Position numbers and translations under genes: made by a program. Positions 57,846 to 64,000 of a stretch of 64,000 bases of DNA are shown one piece after another (the stretch's first letter is position 1; each line of letters begins with the position of its first letter). The stretch is from Bidens hawaiensis. Taxonomy: Eukaryota > Streptophyta > Magnoliopsida > Asterales > Asteraceae. The DNA lies in assembly GCA_021521415.1 (NCBI GenBank), contig JAIQDT010001117.1:1-64000 (forward strand), read 5' to 3'. The notes beneath the pieces are model-generated. The model saw only the letters and a program-made list of their open reading frames with translations. It searched no databases and was not told the DNA's origin.

Positions 57846-59300
57846 TTATTGCACCACGAGGTGCGCGAGCGTCCCATCTCTGACAAATGCTTCGACCATG
57901 TCTTTTACGTCTATGCATTCTTCAGTGTTGTGGCCTTTTGTCTTGTGAAAGTCACAGTATTTGCTCCGATCAGCATCATGACGATGTCGGATTATTGGAG
58001 GCTTTGGCCACGGGAGCTCTTCAGTAGCGAATATCTCAGTGACGCTCTTGGTGAGTGGCGTCCATCTGGAGTTCCGGTGCGGATGTACATTATCCCTTCC
58101 GCCCAATCGATGTTGCAAGCCGGATGAGGTGTCAAAGTTTACCCTTGACTGCCAAATGCCTAGCTTCCGCTTTTTATTTAATCGGGCGGTGAGGACGTTG
58201 TCTTCTCTCGTCTTCTGAGTGTAGAGTTTTGTGCTCTGGGGGAGATCTCTACCCAGTTGCTTCTCCGTTTCCGCATAGCGTTTTGCTGCTGTCATGATGG
58301 CATCCCATGTGGATGGCATGCCATCTTTACCCGTTAGGGTGCGGATGAGCTCTGGGTCATGCGCGCCCTGGATGAAGGCAGCGCGAACAAGATCTTCGCT
58401 GATATTGCCCAAACTTAGCTTCTTTGAGTTGAAGCGAGTGATGAAGTTTGGCAGAGATTCATCTTCTTCTCGTATGCATTTGAGGATTGTCCATTGCTCC
58501 TCGGTATACTTCCGTTGCTGGCTGAAGTGTTGGCTAAACTTCTGCTGGAAGTCTGCCCAGTCGTAGATGTGGTTGACCGGTAGACGATCAAACCAAGCTC
58601 TAGCAGCCCCAACAAGCGTCATTTGGAACATGTAGCACCACGTGGGTTCCGTCCAATTGCTGACGGTTGCCCCCGCTATGAACCTGTTCAAATGATCGTC
58701 TGGATCAGATATACCGTCATATGTGCCTATGTTAGGCATTTGTTTGGCACTCTTTGGGGCGATTGCTTCCGCAATGTCCCTTGCAAACTTGGACGTTCCT
58801 GCAATTGCAATGTTTGGTCTGAACGTTTTGGAGAAGTCTCATGGACTTCCACCTGTGCGTTTTGGTTTGAAGGCTTGTCCAAAATGCCTTTTCGGTTGGG
58901 ATTCCATTTCCTTACGCTTCCCTTTTGCCCTATGGCGAGGGTTCGCGTCGGAGTCGGATTCCTCCGAGTCATCCTCCCAGTATTCGAATTCGTCGGCCTG
59001 TTGTACGGAACGCAAGCGTTCGTTCAACTCGGCCTGGAATTCCTTTTGTCGTGCCTCCGCCCATGCCTTGACTTCATCGAGAGTTTGGCTGGGGAGTCTT
59101 CGTTTCTCAACCTGGGTATCAGTGGATCCCAGTAGGCGATCATTTACTGCACTTGCCCCAGCATGAGTAACTGGGGTAGTGTTCGTAAAATTTACTTCAC
59201 TTGCCCCGGCTTGGGTAACCGGGGTAGTGTTTGTAAAAACTGTGTTACCGGTATTCCCCCCAGTAGCTGGGGTTGTGGTTACCGGAATTTCTCTAACCAT
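57846..59300 (-). pseudogene. Ty3/gypsy gag with one in-frame stop
   Basis: A single minus-strand frame of 484 codons starts MVREIPVTT at 59300. It is interrupted once by TGA at 58841-58839 (GGSP stop DFSKTF), then continues with FARDIAEAIAPKSAKQMPNI and the Retrotrans_gag core (DHLNRFIAGA, FQMTLVGAARAWFDRLP, FQQKFSQHF, LKCIREEDESLPNFITRF). The tail carries a CX2HX4HX4C knuckle (CDFHKTKGHNTEEC) and ends LAHLVVQ, TAA. In autonomous relatives the protease would follow; here it does not. CGA to TGA is the probable origin of the stop. The coding strand is opposite to the spliced gene in the same element. Confidence 0.9.
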
Positions 59301-59365
59301 CTTTGTAGAAGTTTGAAAAAACTGGAGAAAAATGAAGTTCTAGCTTTATGCACGGATGGCGCCAA

Positions 59366-60351
59366 TGAAGAAACACTAACCGGACCCCGGACAGATTACA
59401 GGTAACCTGGGGCTAGATAGATGTTTCCCACGAGGGGTTAGACCCTTGGAAGATGGTTCTTCTGATAACCTGCAAAACAGACACCGTGAGCTCGTCACTG
59501 AGAAGGGGGGGGTTCCTCCTTGTGACCACCCTCCGGTGTGAGAATCAGACTAGATTGCTCTTTAAATATAAAAGTATATTAAGAGGTTGCTAGAGCAGAT
59601 ATCAGGTATAATATGATGATAATGTGATAAGATATGATAGGATGAGATGGTCATACCATTTGTGGTATTTATAGCCGAAGGTAGGTTTCCAAGGAGGTAT
59701 GGCCGGCTGCAACAGTGTTCCTGTTCCACCAACAGTGGCTTACGCACGTGCCCTGCTGGTAGTTGGTGGGTAGGCAGCGGCTGATAGTGACCAGGCCTGC
59801 TGTGTACTATTCCTTTTCCACCAACTGGCGGCTACGCATGTGGTATGGCAGTAGTTGGTGAGTAGGCAGCGGCCAATAGTGACACAGTACAGGAGCATAC
59901 TGCTCGCCATACTGTTGTCAATAAGCTGTCGTATCTTTAGTCAGATCTTTTTCCCATACCTCGTCAGGTACAGTACAGAAGATCTTCCCGTATCGTACGG
60001 ACTGGCTTATTTGGGCGGGAGTATTCCCCCTCCCGCCCTTGTGCGGGATTGTTCCCGGCTTCGCTCATTCCTTCAGGAGACACTGAGTGATTGAGAGCTA
60101 AGTGCCTTGTGCGTGTAGCCTTGCTGCGCGGGTGGCCTTCCCTGATGGCTTGTATCCGAGGCTGCGGGGACAGGCGGAGTCCTTCACTATCGGGAGGCAT
60201 TTCCTGCGGGACCAGCTTGCGTACTGCGCGTAAGGACGTCACGTCTCTGAGCATGGTTGGTCCTGCGGATCCAGTTGGTTTCTGCGCAGACGTCCCTCTT
60301 TAAGGTGAGTCTTGCGGGTCCAACTGGGCTCTGCTGGGACCTACCTCTTCA
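59366..60351 (-). repeat. 5' LTR (element orientation) of the Tat derivative
   Basis: 986 bp, about 99.5% identical to the other copy by eye. The promoter TATA box GGCTATAAATACC at 59664-59676 (minus strand) would drive gag transcription towards lower coordinates. Confidence 0.93.
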
Positions 60352-61809
60352 GATGCCCTTCAACAAAACGACACTTGGTCTCTTGTCCCACCCGAACTAG
60401 CTCCCAACCTTGTTGGTTGCAAATGGGTTTTTCGAACTAAATTCAAACCCGATGGAACCGTTGACCGCTTAAAAGCTCGTCTAGTAGCCAAAGGTTTCCA
60501 TCAACGCCCGGGTTTGGATTATGTTGAGACGTTTAGTCCTGTCATTAAACCTGCCACTCTTCGCCTTGTTCTTTCCCTTGCTACCTCCCAAAATTGGTGT
60601 CTTCGTCAACTCGACATTAATAATGCTTTCCTACAAGGAACTTTAACCAAGGACGTTTTTATGTCTCAACCACCCGGTTTCGCGGATCCTTCTCTCCCGA
60701 ATCATGTTTGCAAACTCAATAAGGCTATTAACGGCCTTCGGCAAGCATCACGGGCTTGGTATGATGAATTAAAATCATATCTCTTATCAGTTGGTTTCAA
60801 ACCAACAGTTTCTGACACATCTCTTTTTGTCAATCATGTAACCAAATCCCCTATATACCTTCTTGTCTATGTTGATGACATAATTCTGACGGGCCCCAAT
60901 TCAGACCTTATAAACTGTTTTATCAATTCCTTTGCCACTCGTTTCTCACTCAAATATCTCGGGTCTCTTTCTTATTTCTTAGGTGTCGAAGTTATTCCCC
61001 ATACTAATGGTCTCTTTCTCTCCCAATCTAAATACATTCTTGATTTGTTAAATCGAGCCAACATGAGTGACTGTAAGCCGGCTGCCACCCCAATGTCTTT
61101 TTCGGACCGTCTTACACTCAACGATGGTACCTCATTACCCTCACCGACCGAATACCGTGCTTTCGTTGGAGCCCTACAATATTTATCTCTCACCAGACCA
61201 GATGTTGCGTTCACAGTTAACAAATTCTCTCAATTCATGCATCGACCCACCAACATACACTGGGTTGCCCTAAAGAGATTACTCCGCTATCTACACGGTA
61301 CATTTCATCACGGATTATTTTTTAAACATAATTCTCCTTTACAGCTTCATGCATTCACTGATGCGGATTGGGCTAGCGATAGAACTACTTATCAGAACAC
61401 CACAGGCTATGTTGTTTATTTAGGCTCCAACCCCATTTCATGGAACTCGAAACGGCAGCCGACTTTGGCATGATCATCCACCGAAGCTGAATTTCGAGCC
61501 GTTGCCACTACTACAACCGAAGTCCAATGGATTATATCCCTCATTTCTGAGCTCGGTTACAAGTCTACGGTTACACCCACTATTTACTGTGAAAATTTAA
61601 GTGCTACGCACTACTCCGCTAATCCGGTCTTTCATTCACGCATGAAACATCTTGCTCTTGACTTTCACTTTGTAGGAGAAAAGGTGCACCAACGCACTAT
61701 TCGGGTAGTTCACATTTCCGTCGACGATCAACTCGCAGATGCTCTCACCAAACCACTATTAAAACCACGTTTCCATAACCTTTTGTCTAAGATTGGCCTC
61801 ATATGTTGA
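60352..61809 (+). pseudogene. Copia reverse transcriptase and RNase H, one stop
   Basis: This continues the frame left at 51582; with the nested element and one duplication copy removed, DA and LQQNDTW join exactly. RT landmarks are KARLVAKGFHQ, DYVETFSPV, DINNAFLQG, the YVDD catalytic box (near 60870) and FLGVEV. RNase H shows DADWA and ends at KIGLIC, TGA 61807-61809. The single in-frame TGA at 61471 sits before SSTEAEF, where copia elements usually have Arg; CGA to TGA is the likely change. The polymerase is otherwise uninterrupted. Confidence 0.9.
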
Positions 61810-61829
61810 TCGTCCATCTTGCGGGGGCA

Positions 61830-62018
61830 TAGCAATAATACAACCGATATCCCGCCAAACGATTAAGGGTTCAAACTTTGTCATTATATTTAGATAGTAT
61901 TTGCAATTATTGTTTTCCATATTTATTGTGATTCTTTTCTTGTAAAGTTGGTTTGTTATTGTATTTAATCCCTTTGATTGTAAATGAAAAGTATTATCGG
62001 TTGATTATACCTTCCATA
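61830..62018 (+). repeat. 3' LTR of the copia element
   Basis: 189 bp, TAGCAATAATAC to CTTCCATA. It is preceded by the polypurine tract and followed by ATAAC. Confidence 0.9.
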
Positions 62019-62179
62019 ATAACAACATATTATATGCGTTTCGATCCCGAACCCATCGGAATTTTTATAAAATCGCAATAATGATTTTTAAGCCTTATAC
62101 GTTTCAATTAATTTTGTGCCCTTGAAAATCAAGTGCCCCGGCCGGTCGCCTGCATTGCCCTATGCCCCGGCGGGCCCTG

Positions 62180-63275
62180 CCGTTCATATTAACTAAACAA
62201 GCCACTAAGATCTTAACAATGAGTTCTTATTTTGATGGGCTATAAGATGGTTTGCATGTGAATATGTGAATTTGATGGTTAATGGTTCAATCCTGTAACG
62301 TGTAATATTTAGTTGTTAAATGAAAAACTAAGATCTTAACTAGTACCATAAATGAGCACAAGAAGATATAAATGACCATTAGAAATGAGCCACATAAGCA
62401 ATTAATTACACCGTTAGGTGATTGTCAAGTATTTCTAAATGTTTGATGTGTTTAATCTGACGTTATTGTATTTAGTTATAGAATATCTTTACTTTTCATA
62501 TGTCTATCTTTTAAAGGTCTAACCGTGCAAAGGATGTGTTTTGGGATGTTATGGATGCTTTGGATGGAAACCAAAGGCAAACAACGCAACATGAGTAAAA
62601 GAAAGAAATAAAATAACAGGACCCGAAGTTCTGGATGCTAGTTATGGCCTCCTCGACACCGATTATGGCTAAGCACAGTTCGGTTCGGTTATTAGGCAAA
62701 ACCAAAACCAAAGTACGTCATCGTTTTTATGTATATAGGTTGAAAGTTAGTGTTTAGTTAACGAAAGATCGTCGGAGGAAAATAGGTTGAAATGTTGGGA
62801 CTGTCAGAAATTATTTTTTAAGTTGGGCTTAACGCTGGCCAATGTGTCAAAGTTAGGATTATTAAAATTCAATATTCGATAAAAGATTATACGTAAGTAA
62901 GAATGTCTTTTGTAACCAAGTACCAAAAAATTAAGAATGGTTAGCGTAACCTAATCGTTAATTTCACAAGGTAGCGAAAAGCACAACGATCTAAAACACC
63001 TTCAACACCCCTTAAAAAAAGTAAACAAATCATCCTATATAAAATAATTAGAATCATATAAAATCAATATATAAAAGTGTATGCGCTCCGCTCACACTCA
63101 AATAAAAGTGATCCGTCACGTAGGGTTACCGCCGTCAACTCCAACGGTTCCGCCGTCAAAGGGTTCCGCCGTCTTCACGGAGCCTCGTCACTGTCAAAAT
63201 CCACCGGCGTCTCCGTCTCCATCTCCGTCTCCGAAGAGACGGATCTGGACGTGACTGAATCAAGCGGCTGTACTC
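62180..63275. other. Intergenic, leader of the terminal ORF
   Basis: Bases 62180-63070 are AT-rich without features I can name. From 63077 a CCGCCGTC-rich stretch leads into the terminal reading frame and may be its 5' leader. A 94-codon ORF there in another frame is low complexity. Confidence 0.4.
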
Positions 63276-64000
63276 ATGGGAGATTGGCGGCAGTTTATAC
63301 CGGAGGAAATTCAACGGCGACTTACAAAAATTTTCGTCACAAACCTACCGGATTGGTTTAGCGGCAATGATTTGGCCAGAGTCTTACGAGAACACGGTAT
63401 TATTTACGATATTTGCATAGCGAATAAGAGAGACAAAGGCGGCAAACGCTTTGGGTTTGTTTCGTTTCTGGATGTCAAAAATAAGATTGAATTGGTCAGG
63501 AGCATGTCTAACATCCGGCTGGGAGATTTTAAGCTATCGATCAACATTGCACGGTTTGTTTTAGAAGGTGCGGAGATCAACGATAGACGGATGCCGGAAG
63601 CACCAAAGAAAACGAAGTTACCATCTTCACATGGTTATGGTGGACAGTTGACAAATTTTACCGGGATGGGTTCCATGTCCTTCAAAGATGTGGTAACCGA
63701 AGATAGAGATAGAGGCGTGGATAAGGTGATAAAGAAAACTTTGGTACTTGATGATAAACTTTCTGGTTTTGAGAACCTTCATGGTAGGACTCTTGTTCTT
63801 AGGGCAGCCTCTTTTGAAGTTCTTAAGAACATCAAGACTATTGTGAAAGATATGGGATTGTCGATAGGAGGGCTGAGGTATTTAGGAGGAATGAAATTCT
63901 TATTATCGTATAAGACAAACGAACAGGCTATGATGGCAAGAGATGAGTTCGTGGGTAAAGGCGAGGATTTTGAATCTGTGATGATTTGGAATGGACAGGA
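63276..64000 (+). CDS. RRM-containing LINE ORF1-like protein, runs off the window
   Basis: Open from ATG 63276 (MGDWRQFIPEEIQ) to the window end with no stop, at least 241 residues. An RNA recognition motif occupies residues about 19-95, with RNP2 IFVTNLP and RNP1 KRFGFVSF. A linker and a second folded-looking region (GRTLVLRAASFEVL) follow. This architecture, RRM first and then a DUF-like segment, is typical of ORF1 or the N-terminal part of plant L1-type LINEs, frequent in Asteraceae annotations. A cellular RNA-binding protein is possible but less likely. It is not possible to see whether endonuclease and RT follow. Confidence 0.65.
   Translation, partial: MGDWRQFIPEEIQRRLTKIFVTNLPDWFSGNDLARVLREHGIIYDICIANKRDKGGKRFGFVSFLDVKNKIELVRSMSNIRLGDFKLSINIARFVLEGAEINDRRMPEAPKKTKLPSSHGYGGQLTNFTGMGSMSFKDVVTEDRDRGVDKVIKKTLVLDDKLSGFENLHGRTLVLRAASFEVLKNIKTIVKDMGLSIGGLRYLGGMKFLLSYKTNEQAMMARDEFVGKGEDFESVMIWNGQ

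Larger units (their letters stand above)
51583..60351 (-). mobile_element. Non-autonomous Tat-lineage Ty3/gypsy derivative
   Basis: 986-bp LTRs at 51583-52568 and 59366-60351 start TGAAGAAACAC and end CTACCTCTTCA (plus strand), flanked by a perfect 5-bp duplication GATGC (51578-51582 and 60352-60356). The element is in minus orientation: the primer-binding site TTGGCGCCATCC abuts the LTR at 59354-59365, and the purine tract ACTGGGGGGACT abuts the other LTR at 52569-52580. Gag lies at 59300-57846. Only the last few dozen codons of pol survive. A five-exon gene lies on the opposite strand (53814-56838). LTRs differ by about four substitutions and two homopolymer indels, so the insertion is recent. 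Confidence 0.95.
48580..62018 (+). mobile_element. Ty1/copia retrotransposon with TA...TA LTR ends, interrupted
   Basis: LTRs at 48580-48796 and 61830-62018 begin TA(T/G)CAATAATAC and end CCTTCCATA. They are flanked by a perfect 5-bp duplication ATAAC (48575-48579 and 62019-62023). The primer-binding site TGGTATCAGCC begins exactly at 48797, and the purine tract GCGGGGGCA ends exactly at 61829, so both ends are fixed independently. Internal order gag, protease, integrase, RT, RNase H is that of copia. A Ty3/gypsy derivative of 8.8 kb sits inside the RT region. Short LTRs suggest an Ale-like lineage, by inference only. Confidence 0.92.
47774..62179. mobile_element. hAT-like element, copy 2, carrying the nested retroelements
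   Basis: Starts CAGGGTCATCT, followed by CCTCGGTCGAGCCG and AACGAGTAACGAAATATAAGC. It ends GTGCCCCGGCCGG...GGGCCCTG, matching both ends of copy 1. Everything from 48580 to 62018 was inserted later. The right flank CCGTTCAT resembles the left flank of copy 1 (CCGTTTAT, 7/8), not its own left flank (TTTGTAAG). Confidence 0.55.

Noticed and set aside
57849..59166. Plus-strand ORFs opposite gag
   Set aside because: Shadows; the minus-strand frame contains the gag core and zinc knuckle.
63077..63361. 94-codon ORF before the RRM frame
   Set aside because: Ser/Val-rich low-complexity translation of CCGTC repeats. The RRM frame at 63276 overlaps it and has real motifs.

Overview
This 64 kb window is nuclear DNA from a flowering plant. 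It shows AT-rich intergenic DNA, GT-AG introns, a tandem cytochrome P450 cluster, an alpha-expansin, a D-2-hydroxyacid dehydrogenase and dense nested transposable elements. Several retroelement proteins belong to a family I know as very common in Asteraceae genomes (Artemisia, Tanacetum, Lactuca types). I therefore favour the daisy family, but this is an inference. No tRNA, rRNA, CRISPR or organelle sequence was recognised.

Layout. Bases 1-19,300 hold an eroded CYP76-like P450 cluster, all on the minus strand. There is a frameshifted exon 1 (829-1608), an orphan exon 2 with a frameshift just before its heme loop (2768-3374), an N-terminal scrap (15360-15601) and one apparently intact two-exon gene (17207-19243). 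Between these pieces lie the 3' end of a chromodomain Ty3/gypsy element (3457-4110), a copia-like element with a very long accessory ORF (about 4111-8811) and a 6.2 kb copia-like element with a perfect target-site duplication (8984-15139). Bases 19,300-33,600 are an intergenic museum of small elements: MITEs, hAT-type elements with 8-bp duplications, a Helitron carrying a hAT element, another accessory-ORF retroelement whose LTR was hit by a hAT MITE, and a Mutator-like inverted-repeat element with a tandem array inside.

Two ordinary genes follow: a hydroxypyruvate/glyoxylate reductase-like gene (33661-35926) and an EXPA7-like alpha-expansin (44914-46310). Between them are LTR-like repeats, one arranged as a large inverted repeat with an 80-bp hairpin. 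From 46,626 to 62,179 there is a layered nest. Two related hAT-like copies flank a possible captured exon. A copia element with non-canonical TA...TA ends (48580-62018, duplication ATAAC) sits in the second copy, and a young Tat-lineage Ty3/gypsy derivative (51583-60351, duplication GATGC) sits in the copia polymerase ORF. The window ends inside an intact RRM-type LINE ORF1-like reading frame (63276 onward).

The most interesting object is the Tat derivative. It has lost nearly all of pol, keeps a gag with a single stop, and carries on the opposite strand a complete five-exon, 914-codon gene with its own TATA box. Short tandem arrays flank the gene on both sides. All calls were made by eye; no database search was run.
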